Source: Haloarcula regularis (GTDB lineage Archaea > Halobacteriota > Halobacteria > Halobacteriales > Haloarculaceae). From it: DNA of 64,000 nucleotides. This document shows positions 9,015-17,891 of the stretch, in pieces. The translations under genes and the position numbers were made by a program. The number at the start of each line of letters is the position of its first letter. Positions within the stretch are counted from its first letter, which is position 1. The stretch is taken from the NCBI RefSeq assembly GCF_029338315.1, contig NZ_CP119794.1, positions 3,100,001-3,164,000 of the forward strand, read 5' to 3'. The notes beneath the pieces are model-generated. The model had not been told where the DNA came from. It made no database searches and saw only the letters and a list, made by a program, of their open reading frames with translations.

Positions 9015-10397
9015 ATGACCGAGAGAGGGCCACTCGCCGCCGTGTCGCCGCTCGACGGGCGGTACGCCCGCTACACCGACCCGCTCGTCCCGTACGCCAG
9101 CGAGCGAGCGCTCATGCGCGCCCGCGTGCAGGTCGAAGTCGAGTATCTGATCGCGCTTGCCGACCTGGCGGCGACGCCGCTTTCTATCGACGACGACCAG
9201 CGTGCGACGCTTCGTTCGCTCTACGAGGAGTTCGACGACGAGGACGCGAGCGTCGTCAAGCGACTCGAGACCGAGGGGTACGGCGAGTACGCCGCCACGA
9301 ACCACGACGTGAAGGCCATCGAGTACTTCGTCCGCCTGGGCATGCCGGAGGGGCTGGACGCCGACCACTGGATCCACTTCGGCCTCACCAGCGAGGACGT
9401 GAACAACCTCGCGCACCGCCTGCTGGTCAAGCCCGCCGCCGAGGACGTCCTGGTCCCCGAACTGCGCGAGATCCGCGATTCGCTGGTCGAGATGGCCCAC
9501 GACTACGCGGACGTGCCGATGCTCGCCCGCACGCACGGCCAGCCCGCGACGCCGACGACCTTCGGCAAGGAGATGGCCGTCTACGCCTCCCGCCTCGGGC
9601 AGGCCATCGGCCGGATCGAGCGCGCGGTCGACGGCCTCGCGGGGAAACTCGCCGGCGCGTCGGGCACCTACGCCGCCCACCACGCCGCCTACCCCGACGT
9701 GGACTGGCCGGCCTTCTCCCGCGAGTTCGTCGCCGGTCTCGGCCTCGACCACGAACCACTGACCACGCAGGTCAACCCCTGTGACGACCTCGCGGTGGTG
9801 TTCGACGCGCTCCGGGGAGCCAACAACGTCCTGCTGGACATGGATCTGGACATGTGGCTGTACGTCTCCGACCGCTACCTGGGCCAGGAGGCCGTCGAGG
9901 GCGAGACGGGCTCGTCGACGATGCCCCACAAGGTCAACCCGATAGACTTCGAGAACAGCGAGGGGAACCTCTCGAAGGCCAACGCCGATTTGACCTTCCT
10001 CGGGGACTACGTCACGAGCTCGCGCCTCCAGCGTGACCTCTCGGACTCGACGGTCAAGCGCAACATCGGCGCGGCCTTCGCCCACTGTCTCATCGGCTAC
10101 CGCAAGTGCCAGCACGGCCTGGCGAAGGTCGTCCCCAACGAGCAGGTGATGCTCGAGGAGTTGAACGACACGCCCGAGATCATCGGCGAGGCGGTCCAGA
10201 CCATCCTCCGGCGCGAGGGCCACGACGACGCCTACGAGCAGGTCAAGACGGCCACGCGCGGCCGCGAGGTGACGATGGCCGACTTCGAGGCGATGATCGC
10301 GGACCTCGACGTCGACGAGGGGGTGCGCGCCGAACTCGAGGCGCTGACCCCGTCGGGCTACACTGGCATCGCGCGGGACCTGGCCGACGACGTCTGA
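9015..10397 (+). CDS. purB: Adenylosuccinate lyase
   Basis: 460 residues, ATG at 9015 (MTERGPLAAVSPLDGRY). It carries the fumarase/aspartase superfamily signatures: TSEDVNN, ARTHGQPATPTTFGKE with the catalytic His, and GSSTMPHKVNPIDFEN, the flexible signature loop. It cleaves SAICAR to AICAR and adenylosuccinate to AMP, so it works on either side of the PurH reaction encoded at 5235-6815. The gene begins 37 bp after the PrsW-like gene and has its own AT-rich patch (CACGCTTTTTCGG) upstream. Length and motifs are normal for the family, with no oddities. Confidence 0.95.
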   Translation: MTERGPLAAVSPLDGRYARYTDPLVPYASERALMRARVQVEVEYLIALADLAATPLSIDDDQRATLRSLYEEFDDEDASVVKRLETEGYGEYAATNHDVKAIEYFVRLGMPEGLDADHWIHFGLTSEDVNNLAHRLLVKPAAEDVLVPELREIRDSLVEMAHDYADVPMLARTHGQPATPTTFGKEMAVYASRLGQAIGRIERAVDGLAGKLAGASGTYAAHHAAYPDVDWPAFSREFVAGLGLDHEPLTTQVNPCDDLAVVFDALRGANNVLLDMDLDMWLYVSDRYLGQEAVEGETGSSTMPHKVNPIDFENSEGNLSKANADLTFLGDYVTSSRLQRDLSDSTVKRNIGAAFAHCLIGYRKCQHGLAKVVPNEQVMLEELNDTPEIIGEAVQTILRREGHDDAYEQVKTATRGREVTMADFEAMIADLDVDEGVRAELEALTPSGYTGIARDLADDV

Positions 10398-10448
10398 CCG
10401 GCGAACGGAAAGAGTCACCACGCGGTCGTCCGTAGCCACGACAACCCG

Positions 10449-11726
10449 ATGGTCCTCGGCACCGATAGTCGCATCCTGACGCTGGCGTTCGCCCGGATGG
10501 CCGACGCGCTCGGGAACTCCTTTCTCATCATCGTCCTCCCGCTGTACATCGCCAGCGGCCAGATATCGCTGGCCGGCATCGCGGGCGCGAGCGTCTTCGG
10601 ATTCGTCCTCCAGACGGAGACGCTCATCGGCCTCGTCCTCTCGCTGTTTGGCCTGCTGAACAGCTTCGGCCAGCCGTTCACCGGCCGGTTGTCCGACCGG
10701 ACCGGTCGCCGTCGCGTCTTCGTGCTCGTCGGGCTCGCGATCTTCGCGGTCGGGAGCGCGGCGTACCCCTTCCTCACGAGTTACTGGAGCGTCCTGGTCG
10801 CCCGGGCGCTCCAGGGTGTCGGCGCCGCGTTCACCATCCCCGCGACGGTGGCGCTGGTCAACGACTACGCGGCCAGCGACGCCGAGCGCGGCGGGAACTT
10901 CGGCGTGTTCAACACCTTCCGGCTCGTCGGGTTCGGATTCGGGCCCATCATCGCCGGCGTGGTCATCACGGGCGGACTCGCTGCTCGGGACGTCGTCACG
11001 TACACGCTGTTCGGATCGACCGTCTCGGGGTTCACCGCGGCGTTCGGCGTTGCCGTCCTGGGCGCGCTGGTGAGCTTCACGCTGGTCTTCCTGCTCATCG
11101 CCGACCCCCCCGCGGCCGCCAACGCCGCGAGCAAGAACCTCTCTATCGCTGTCCGCGACCCGAACGGCCGGGGGCTGGACTCGGTGTTCGTCCTCGGCGT
11201 CGGGACCTTCCTGATGGCGACGACCATCGCCCTCTTTGCCACGCTGGAAGGTCCCATCCGGATGCGCCTAGACGAGTCGACGTTCATGTTCAGCGTCCAG
11301 TTCGCCGCCGTCGTCATCGCCAACGTCGTCTTCCAGGTACCCATCGGCCGGGCCAGCGACCGGTTCGGCCGTCGCCCGTTCGTCGTCGCCGGGTTCGTCG
11401 TCCTCGTCCCGTCGGTGTTCGTCCAGGGTGTCGTCACCGACCCGTGGCTGATGCTTTTGGCCCGGTTCGTCCAGGGCATCGGCGTGGCGCTCGTCTTCGC
11501 GCCGTCGCTGGCGCTGGCCGGCGACCTCGCGGGCGAGCGCGGGTCGGGGACGACTCTCTCGGTGCTGACGATGGCCTTCGGCCTGGGCGTCGCCGCCGGC
11601 CCGCTGGCCTCGGGGCTGCTCTTTAATCTCGGCGGGTTCAGCACGCCCTTCACCGTCGGGGCTGGCCTGGCGGTCCTCGCGCTTGCCCTGACCTACTCGC
11701 AGGTCGAGGAGACGCTGGACGTCTGA
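10449..11726 (+). CDS. Major facilitator superfamily transporter
   Basis: 425 residues, ATG at 10449. Twelve hydrophobic segments are readable. The MFS motif A between helices 2 and 3 is present as GRLSDRTGRRR, and repeated between helices 8 and 9 as GRASDRFGRRP, which marks the two six-helix halves. GVGAAFTIPATVALVNDYA resembles motif C regions of drug/H+ antiporters. A cytoplasmic loop of about 30 residues joins the halves. Substrate cannot be read from sequence; sugar or drug export are both possible. It converges with the alcohol dehydrogenase gene, with 3 bases between the stop codons. Confidence 0.85.
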   Translation: MVLGTDSRILTLAFARMADALGNSFLIIVLPLYIASGQISLAGIAGASVFGFVLQTETLIGLVLSLFGLLNSFGQPFTGRLSDRTGRRRVFVLVGLAIFAVGSAAYPFLTSYWSVLVARALQGVGAAFTIPATVALVNDYAASDAERGGNFGVFNTFRLVGFGFGPIIAGVVITGGLAARDVVTYTLFGSTVSGFTAAFGVAVLGALVSFTLVFLLIADPPAAANAASKNLSIAVRDPNGRGLDSVFVLGVGTFLMATTIALFATLEGPIRMRLDESTFMFSVQFAAVVIANVVFQVPIGRASDRFGRRPFVVAGFVVLVPSVFVQGVVTDPWLMLLARFVQGIGVALVFAPSLALAGDLAGERGSGTTLSVLTMAFGLGVAAGPLASGLLFNLGGFSTPFTVGAGLAVLALALTYSQVEETLDV

Positions 11727-11729
11727 GGA

Positions 11730-12791
11730 TCAGAACTCGTCGATGACGGGAATCCCCAGCGTGTCGTAGTCGGTCATCGCCGCGAGTTTCTCGGGCGTCT
11801 CCTCGAGCGAGACCGTCTCGGAGACGATCTTCGCCGGGTCGATGCGCCCGCCCTCGATGAAGCGGAACAGCTCGTCGTAGCGGGCCGGCGACATGCCGAT
11901 GGCGCCGACGACCGACAGCTCCTTGCCGACGATGCGGTCAGTGGGGAGCGCAACCTGTCCGCCCTCGCTACTGGTCGTCAGCCCGATCTGGACGTGCTGG
12001 CCCCGCGTCCGCAGGCAGTTGACTGAGTTCTGGCAGGTCGCCGCGATGCCCAGTGCGTCCACCGACACGTGTGCGCCCCCGTCGGTGATGTCGCGTATCT
12101 CGCCGGGCACGTCGTCTGTTGCATCGGCGTCGACCGTCGCCCTGGCCCCGAGTCGCTCGGCGAACTCCAGCTTCTCCGAAAAGAGGTCGACCGCGACCAC
12201 GTTCGCGCCCAGCGCCGCCGCGATGTGGACCGCCGAGAGCCCGACCCCGCCACAGCCGTGGACGGCCACCCAGTCGCCGGCGTCGACGTCGGCCTGGTGG
12301 ACGAGCCCGTGGAAGGCCGTCATGAACCGACAGCCCAGGCCGGCCATGTCCACCGAGGAGACGCTGTCGGGCAACTGGACGACGTTGACGTCGGCGTCCG
12401 GGATGTGGAGCTGCTCCGCGAAGGCACCCGGGACCTCCGGCGCCAGACCCAGTGCGAGGCCGTTCTCACAGAGGTTTGCGTGGCCCTTCCGGCACTGGTG
12501 ACAGGTGCCGTCGGCGAGGTTGAACGGGACCGTCACGTGGTCGCCTTCGCGGACGCGCTCGACCTCGCCGCCGACCGCGCGGACGATGCCCGCGGGTTCG
12601 TGTCCCAGCACGTGCCCGGGGGCCAGGCCCCGCTCCGCCCAGACGGGGTCTCCCTGCCAGGCGTGCCAGTCGCTCCGGCAGATGCCACACGCTTCCAGTT
12701 CGACGACGACGCCCTCGGGGTCCGGTGTCGGCGGGTCGACCGTCCTGACTTCCAGCGGTTCCCCGTGGCCGGTGAAGACAACTGCGCGCAT
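11730..12791 (-). CDS. Zinc-dependent alcohol dehydrogenase (MDR family)
   Basis: 353 residues, starting at MRAVVFTGHGEPLE (ATG at 12791). The longer open frame upstream has no family similarity and would cross the TATA box. Zinc ligands are visible: ACGICRSDWHAW and GHVLGHEPAG for the catalytic zinc, and CHQCRKGHANLCE for the structural zinc, here with three cysteines. The Rossmann motif HGCGGVGLSAVHI binds NAD(P). It oxidises an alcohol or polyol; the substrate is not predictable. A TATA-like box at 12815-12824 lies about 28 bp upstream, fitting a leaderless transcript. Divergent from the phosphoribosyltransferase gene. Confidence 0.88.
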   Translation of the reverse strand: MRAVVFTGHGEPLEVRTVDPPTPDPEGVVVELEACGICRSDWHAWQGDPVWAERGLAPGHVLGHEPAGIVRAVGGEVERVREGDHVTVPFNLADGTCHQCRKGHANLCENGLALGLAPEVPGAFAEQLHIPDADVNVVQLPDSVSSVDMAGLGCRFMTAFHGLVHQADVDAGDWVAVHGCGGVGLSAVHIAAALGANVVAVDLFSEKLEFAERLGARATVDADATDDVPGEIRDITDGGAHVSVDALGIAATCQNSVNCLRTRGQHVQIGLTTSSEGGQVALPTDRIVGKELSVVGAIGMSPARYDELFRFIEGGRIDPAKIVSETVSLEETPEKLAAMTDYDTLGIPVIDEF

Positions 12792-12814
12792 ACCCGGTCC
12801 TGGGCGCCCGAGCG

Positions 12815-12824
12815 AATAATAGTA
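12815..12824 (-). promoter_or_regulatory. TATA-like box of the alcohol dehydrogenase gene
   Basis: On the minus strand this reads ACTATTATTC, an AT island in G+C-rich DNA, centred 28 bp upstream of the ATG at 12791, the spacing expected for a leaderless archaeal transcript. Confidence 0.55.
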
Positions 12825-12947
12825 TGCCCGCGTGACGCCGCTCGAGGATGGTTCCACGGGCAACCCGCTCTCCACGGCGGGAGTTGCCAGCGCTCTGCCA
12901 CCCGATCGACCCAAAGGGTTAGGCCGATTTGGTTGATATTTCTACAT

Positions 12948-13568
12948 ATGTTCCACGACCGCACGGACGCCGGCGAGCGGCTGGCGGCCGAACTCCGCGA
13001 GCGGGGCGTCGAGGCGGACGTCGTGCTGGCGATCCCGCGCGGCGGCCTCCCGGTCGGCCGGCCCGTCGCCGACGCGCTGGGGGTCCCGCTCGACGTCGTC
13101 GTCGCCAAGAAGGTCGGCGCGCCGAACAACCCCGAACTCGCGGTGGCGGCCGTCGCCGACGACGGAACCCGCTGGCGCAACGAGTCGATAATCGGCTCGC
13201 TTGGCCTGTCTGAAGCGTACCTCGAGTCGGCGACCGAGCGCGAGTGGGCGGCCGCCCGCGAGAAGTTCGACCGGTACCGCGGCGACCGGCCGCCGCTGGA
13301 CGTGGCCGGCAAGCGCGTGGTGGTCGTCGACGACGGCCTGGCCACCGGCGCGACGATGCGGGCCTGCATCGAGCGGGTCAAGGCGGCCGGCGCGCTCGCC
13401 GTCGTCGTCGCCGTCCCCGTCGGCTCGCCAGATACCGTCACCGACATCGGCCGGTCCGTCGACGAGGTCGTCTCGCTCGAGGAGCCAGCCTCCTTCGGTG
13501 CCGTCGGGCAGTTCTACCGTGACTTCTCGCAGGTCAGCGACGAAGATGCCATGACGTATCTCGCCTAG
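12948..13568 (+). CDS. Phosphoribosyltransferase domain protein
   Basis: 206 residues from ATG at 12948 (MFHDRTDAGERLAAEL). The PRPP-binding signature VVVVDDGLATGAT is at about residues 121-133, preceded by the AIPRGGLPVG loop and AKKVGAPNNPELAVAAV, a layout seen in the stand-alone predicted phosphoribosyltransferases (COG1926). The hood domain that fixes base specificity is not diagnostic, so the nucleobase is unknown. Upstream, TTGATATTTC forms an AT-rich stretch. Its stop overlaps the dapE stop by 4 bases on the opposite strand. Confidence 0.8.
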   Translation: MFHDRTDAGERLAAELRERGVEADVVLAIPRGGLPVGRPVADALGVPLDVVVAKKVGAPNNPELAVAAVADDGTRWRNESIIGSLGLSEAYLESATEREWAAAREKFDRYRGDRPPLDVAGKRVVVVDDGLATGATMRACIERVKAAGALAVVVAVPVGSPDTVTDIGRSVDEVVSLEEPASFGAVGQFYRDFSQVSDEDAMTYLA

Positions 13569-14692
13569 ACGAGTCGTTCGAGCGTCTCACGCACCGCGCG
13601 CGCGGCCGCCCTGACCTCAGAGAGCCCGACGTACTCACGCTCGGAGTGGGCGACGGCACCGACGTCGTCGGTCAGGTCGCCCGGTCCGAACACGACCGTC
13701 GGGGCGCTTTGCGCGAAGTACGAGGCTTCGGTCGCCGCGCCGAACGGCCGAACCGCCCCGCCACTGGCACGCTGGAGCGTGGTCACCACGGCGGCGTCCT
13801 CGTCGGTCGCGAACGCCTCCGGGAACGGCGTGTCGGGCCGGACGAGGTCAACCGAGAGCCCCATCGGTCCCGGAAGCCACTGCGCGAGGTGGGTCTCTAA
13901 GTCGGCACAGAACTCGCCGCTGGTCTCTGGTGGAACCGATCGCCGGTCGAAGGTGATGACACACTCGGCGGGCACCTGGTTGGTCGCCTCGCCGCCCTCG
14001 ATCATCGACGGGGTGAGCGTCGCCCGGCCGAGCGTCTCGTGCTCGTCGGGGCCGTGTTCCTCGGTGTAGGTCTCCATCGCCTGCAGGACGGGTGCGGCCG
14101 CCCGGATGGCGTTCATCCCGCTGGCTGGGTCCGCGGCGTGGGCACTCTCGCCGCGGATGGTCACCGTGCCCTCGAACTGCCCGCGCGCGGCGGTACAGAC
14201 GTCGAGCCCGGTCGGCTCGCCGACGATGGCGGCGTCGGCGTCGATGTCGTCGGCGAGGTGTGCGCCGCCGGTCTGGGTGGTCTCCTCGTCGATGGAGACG
14301 GCCAGCGTCACGCGCCCGTCGTCCGGCGAGACGGTGAGGAAGGCGTCCAGCAGCGCCGCGAGCGGCCCCTTCGCGTCGCAGGCTCCGCGGCCACAGGCGA
14401 CGTCGCCAGCCCCCTCGTCGCCACTGCCGTCGACACGCTCGTCCAGTCCCGGTGGTTCGCTACGCCGCTCGTAGGGCAGGTGGGGCGGCACGGTGTCGAT
14501 GTGCGTGTTCAACAGGAGGTGCGTGCCGTCACCCTCGCCCCGCGTCGCCCGGACGTTCCCCAGGTCGTCGACGGTGGCCTCCATGCCCTCTGCCTCGAGT
14601 GTCTCCAGGAGGTACTCGCGCATCTCGCCGACGCCCTCGTGGGAGGGGATGTCGACGGCCTCGCGGTGGAACGTCTCGAGGTCGAACGTCAT
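13565..14692 (-). CDS. dapE: Succinyl-diaminopimelate desuccinylase (M20 peptidase family)
   Basis: 375 residues. M20 metallopeptidase features: NTHIDTVPP (first metal His and catalytic Asp), GACDAKGPLAA, SIDEETTQTGG (general base Glu pair) and VGEPTGLDVC. The dimerisation domain follows (GESAHAADPASGMNAI). It removes succinate from N-succinyl-LL-diaminopimelate. The gene starts inside the lysA stop (ATGA, 4-base overlap), so translation is probably coupled. It is the last gene of the dap cluster. M20 enzymes vary in substrate; the DapE call relies on this neighbourhood. In relatives dapF usually lies between lysA and dapE; here it does not. Confidence 0.88.
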   Translation of the reverse strand: MTFDLETFHREAVDIPSHEGVGEMREYLLETLEAEGMEATVDDLGNVRATRGEGDGTHLLLNTHIDTVPPHLPYERRSEPPGLDERVDGSGDEGAGDVACGRGACDAKGPLAALLDAFLTVSPDDGRVTLAVSIDEETTQTGGAHLADDIDADAAIVGEPTGLDVCTAARGQFEGTVTIRGESAHAADPASGMNAIRAAAPVLQAMETYTEEHGPDEHETLGRATLTPSMIEGGEATNQVPAECVITFDRRSVPPETSGEFCADLETHLAQWLPGPMGLSVDLVRPDTPFPEAFATDEDAAVVTTLQRASGGAVRPFGAATEASYFAQSAPTVVFGPGDLTDDVGAVAHSEREYVGLSEVRAAARAVRETLERLV

Positions 14693-15933
14693 CGCCGGGC
14701 ACGCTCCACGCGAGTCACGTCGTCGAGCGTCTCGCGCTCTCGCACGACGCGGGTCTCGCCGCCCTCGATGGCGACCTCCGCTGGCCGGGGCTGGGAGTGG
14801 AACTGGTTGGCCAGTTCGTACCCGTACGCGCCGGCGTTCCCGATGGCAAGCAGATCCGTCCGCTCGGGCCGGGCGATGGGGCGGTCGGTACAGAAGACGT
14901 CGGCGCTCGTACAGCAGGGCCCGCCGACGGAGACCGGTTCAGCCTCGCGGTCGGGCGCGGATATATTGCGGATGGGATGGTACGAGCCGAACATCGCCGG
15001 GCGGATGAGCGTCGCGAGTGAGGCGTCCACGCCGACGACAGTCGTCTCTGGCGTCTCCTTGACCGTGTTGACCTCGGTGAGGATGCACTCGGCGTCGGCG
15101 ACGACGTAGCGGCCCGGTTCGAGTTTGATCTGGGCCTCGAGGTCACCGACCGCCTCGCGGACCTTCTCGCCGACGACCGCCATGTCCAGCGGTTCCTCGT
15201 CCTCGCGGTAGGGGACCCCGAAGCCACCGCCGAAGTCAACGAACTCCAGGTCGCCCACCCCGTCGATGACAGTGCGACCCATGTCCGCGACCTTCGCGAT
15301 GGCCCGGCAGTGGTCGTCTAAGTCGTCGTGGAGGACGCCGCTGCCGGCGTGGGCGTGCAGGCCCACGAGGTCGAACCGCTCGGCGACGTCGGCTGCGACC
15401 TCCGGGACCTGCTCGTAGGGGATGCCGAACTTCGCGTCCTTGCCGGTCGCGACCTTCTCGTGGTGGCCGGTGCCGATGCCGGGGTTGACCCGGATGGCCA
15501 CGCGCCCGTCGTAGCCCCGCTCTTCGAGGCGGTCGAACGTGTCGCGCGCACCGCCGGTGATGGTCAGCCCCGGGTGGGCCGCGGCGAGGTCCGTCGCGTA
15601 GTCGAGGTCGTGGTCCGGCGGGTTGACCGCGGTATACTGGAGCGTGCCCGGTGGCGCGCCGGCGTCGATGGCCCGCTGGAGTTCCCCCCAGGCGGCACAC
15701 TCGATGTCCGCGCCGGTCTCGAGCAGTTTCGAGAGCACCGCCTGGCCCGTGTGGGCTTTCGCGGCGTACATCACGTGGGCGTCGGGGAACGCCGCCGAGA
15801 ACCGCTCGTAGTTCTCGGCGACGCGGTCGAGGTCCAGCACGTACAGCGGTGTCCCGTGCTCGGCGGCGAGTCGCTCGAGGCGTCGGTGGCCCCAGTCCGA
15901 CAGACGACGGACCGGTGGCGAGGCGTAGCTCAT
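14689..15933 (-). CDS. lysA: Diaminopimelate decarboxylase
   Basis: 414 residues from ATG at 15933 (MSYASPPVRRLSDWG). The open frame reaches further upstream, but that part is not conserved. PLP-dependent fold III decarboxylase: the PLP lysine is in VMYAAKAHTG, followed by GLHAHAGSG, FVDFGGGFGVPY, LEPGRYVVA and GGPCCTSADVF, whose cysteine and neighbours form the active site of the partner subunit. It makes L-lysine from meso-diaminopimelate, the last step. Downstream it overlaps dapE by 4 bases; upstream it is separated from dapD by 219 bp that include a hairpin right after the dapD stop. Confidence 0.93.
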   Translation of the reverse strand: MSYASPPVRRLSDWGHRRLERLAAEHGTPLYVLDLDRVAENYERFSAAFPDAHVMYAAKAHTGQAVLSKLLETGADIECAAWGELQRAIDAGAPPGTLQYTAVNPPDHDLDYATDLAAAHPGLTITGGARDTFDRLEERGYDGRVAIRVNPGIGTGHHEKVATGKDAKFGIPYEQVPEVAADVAERFDLVGLHAHAGSGVLHDDLDDHCRAIAKVADMGRTVIDGVGDLEFVDFGGGFGVPYREDEEPLDMAVVGEKVREAVGDLEAQIKLEPGRYVVADAECILTEVNTVKETPETTVVGVDASLATLIRPAMFGSYHPIRNISAPDREAEPVSVGGPCCTSADVFCTDRPIARPERTDLLAIGNAGAYGYELANQFHSQPRPAEVAIEGGETRVVRERETLDDVTRVERARR

Positions 15934-16126
15934 TGGCACAACCACGGAGACGGCGGGTAACAAGGGTTGCGCTCTCGGAGCGGGGTGCCCGTGCGTTTCG
16001 CCGCCGTTGGTCCCCTCGTTCGCACCTCTGGTCGCTCCGCTCAGCGCTCGCGTTTCCGGGAACAGTTGATTGCGTTCGCGCCTCGCGCGGTTGCTCTACG
16101 GCTCCTTGCGCTCGCCGTTTCGCTTC

Positions 16127-16151
16127 GAGGGGTTCGCTTCGCTCACCCCTC
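16127..16151 (-). repeat. Hairpin immediately after dapD stop
   Basis: Arms GAGGGGT (16127-16133) and ACCCCTC (16145-16151) enclose an 11-nt spacer. It starts one base past the dapD stop codon. No T-run follows, so it looks like a stabilising or REP-like palindrome rather than a canonical archaeal terminator. The remainder of the 15934-16152 gap shows no gene. Confidence 0.5.
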
Positions 16152-16152
16152 G

Positions 16153-16992
16153 CTAGTCCCGAAGCGCGTCTTCCCGCTCGGTCGCCTCCAGCGTCTCCTC
16201 CTCGACGTCGGTGGCGACGACGGCGGGCTTGTAGGCCCCGCCCGGAATCAGGTCGTGTTCGCCGACCGAGGAGTCGACGAACCGCTGGAAGGCCCGGCGC
16301 TCCGGCGGCAGTTCGCCGTAGAGTACCTCCTCCTCGACGAGGTCGTAGACGGGGATGCGTGGCGTCAGCAGCGTGTTCTCGCCGACGATACTCCCCTCGC
16401 CGACGACAAAGCCCGAGGTGACCCGACAGCCGGCGCCCAGCGAGACGTCGTCCTCGACGATGACAGGTGCGCTCTCGACCGGTTCGAGGACGCCGCCGAT
16501 GAGCGTGTTCGCGCCGAGCTTGACGTTCTCGCCGATCTGGGCACAGGACCCCACCGTGTCACAGGAGTCGACGAGCGTCCCGTCGCCGACGTGCGCGCCG
16601 ATGTTGACGAACGATGGCGACATCATGATGCAGTCCTCGCCGAGGTAGGCCCCCCGGCGGATGGTCGTCCCGTCGGGCGTGTTCCGGGTGCCGCGCTCGC
16701 CGAGATCCTCGGTGTCCCGCAGGGGCAGGACGTCGTGGTAGGTGACGCCGCCGTACTGGCGCTCGTAGGTCCGCCGGAACGCGAAGTTCAGCAGGATGCC
16801 CCGCTTGACCCACTCGTTGACCTGCCACTCGCCGTCGACCTTCTCGGCGGCGCGGATCTCGCCGTTCTCCAGCGCCGTGAGAAAGCTGTCAAGCGTGTCC
16901 AGTTGCGGCGGTTCTACGTCCTCGACGGTCGCGCCACCTTCGTAGGCCGTCCACAGGTCCCCGATGTTCCGTTCGAGGTCTTGTCCGAGCAT
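16153..16992 (-). CDS. dapD: 2,3,4,5-tetrahydropyridine-2,6-dicarboxylate N-succinyltransferase
   Basis: 279 residues from ATG at 16992 (MLGQDLERNIGDLW); the upstream in-frame extension is short and not conserved. An N-terminal helical part leads into left-handed beta-helix hexapeptide repeats: GTTIRRGAYLGEDCIMM, VNIGAHVGDGTLVDSCDTVG, AQIGENVKLGANTLIGG. The motif around SFVNIGAHV and the SCDTVGSCA stretch are typical DapD. It succinylates tetrahydrodipicolinate, defining the succinylase branch of lysine synthesis, consistent with dapE in the cluster. It is 147 bp after dapB, a gap that holds a hairpin at 17058-17075. Confidence 0.92.
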   Translation of the reverse strand: MLGQDLERNIGDLWTAYEGGATVEDVEPPQLDTLDSFLTALENGEIRAAEKVDGEWQVNEWVKRGILLNFAFRRTYERQYGGVTYHDVLPLRDTEDLGERGTRNTPDGTTIRRGAYLGEDCIMMSPSFVNIGAHVGDGTLVDSCDTVGSCAQIGENVKLGANTLIGGVLEPVESAPVIVEDDVSLGAGCRVTSGFVVGEGSIVGENTLLTPRIPVYDLVEEEVLYGELPPERRAFQRFVDSSVGEHDLIPGGAYKPAVVATDVEEETLEATEREDALRD

Positions 16993-17057
16993 TGGTGTCT
17001 GGGGGTACCTGCTCCGGGGGTATAGCAATCGGGGATTCCGAACGGCGTTCCTGAACC

Positions 17058-17075
17058 CCCCACTCGGTGGTGGGG
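17058..17075 (-). repeat. Small hairpin between dapB and dapD
   Basis: CCCCAC (17058-17063) and GTGGGG (17070-17075) form a 6-bp stem with a 6-nt loop. It is in the 147-bp dapB-dapD spacer. No T-tract follows it, so a terminator role is doubtful. Confidence 0.35.
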
Positions 17076-17138
17076 TACTCGCGGACCGCCGGAGAATCAG
17101 GTCACGGCCGCAGCTGGTGTGAAACCGACGTGGCTACC

Positions 17139-17891
17139 TCACGAGTCGACGACTTCGCCGAAGCGGTACCAGTCGGCCTCGCGCCCGGAGACCCACACCG
17201 CGGCGTCCAGCGCCCCGGCGGCGAAGACGGCCCGGTCCTCGGCGCGGTGGGACAGCGAGAGCACCTCGTCGTTGCCCGCCAGGATGAGCTCGTGCTCGCC
17301 GCGGATGTCGCCGGCGCGGCGGGCGAAGACGCCGATCTCGTCGGCCTCGCGCGGGGCGTGGCCCTCGCGGCCGTAGACGGGTTCGACGTCGCGCTCCTCC
17401 TGAACCACGTCGAGGATGGTGTTCGCGGTCCCGGAGGGCGCGTCGACTTTCCCGTTGTGGTGAGTCTCCATCAGTTCGAGGTCGTAGTCGTCCAGCGCGC
17501 GCACCGCCTCGCGGACGGTGCGCTGGAGGACCTGGATGCCCCGCGAGAAGTTCGTCGCCTTCAGCACGGCGACCTGCTCGCTGACGTCCTTGAGCTGGGC
17601 CATCTCCGCTTCCTCGAAGCCGGTGGTGCCGACGACGAGCGCGACGCCGGCGTCCGCACAGGCTTCGGCCAGCGGAAGCGTCGATTCGGGAATCGAGAAG
17701 TCGACGACCACGTCGACGTCGTGCTCGGCGAGTGTTGCTGCCACGTCGTCGGCGACGATGGGCACGCCCGCGTACTCGCCGACCTCGACGTCGAACCCGA
17801 CGACCACCTCGAGGTCCTCGCGCTCGGCCGCGGTGTCGATGACCGTCTGTCCCATCCGGCCGACCGCGCCGTTGACTGCGACCCGCGTCAT
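17139..17891 (-). CDS. dapB: 4-hydroxy-tetrahydrodipicolinate reductase
   Basis: 250 residues. The dinucleotide-binding motif is VNGAVGRMGQTV at the N terminus; VVVDFSIPEST follows. The family signature ETHHNGKVDAPSGTA holds the catalytic His and Lys, and GNDEVLSLSHRAEDR is the C-terminal dimerisation region. It reduces the DapA product with NAD(P)H. ATG at 17891 overlaps the dapA stop by 4 bases (ATGA), so the two are translationally coupled. Length is normal. Confidence 0.95.
   Translation of the reverse strand: MTRVAVNGAVGRMGQTVIDTAAEREDLEVVVGFDVEVGEYAGVPIVADDVAATLAEHDVDVVVDFSIPESTLPLAEACADAGVALVVGTTGFEEAEMAQLKDVSEQVAVLKATNFSRGIQVLQRTVREAVRALDDYDLELMETHHNGKVDAPSGTANTILDVVQEERDVEPVYGREGHAPREADEIGVFARRAGDIRGEHELILAGNDEVLSLSHRAEDRAVFAAGALDAAVWVSGREADWYRFGEVVDS

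Noticed and set aside
8823..10439. Long minus-strand open frame (538 codons) opposite purB
   Set aside because: It is the reverse-strand shadow of purB, a normal outcome of very high G+C content; its translation has no motif while purB has all family signatures.
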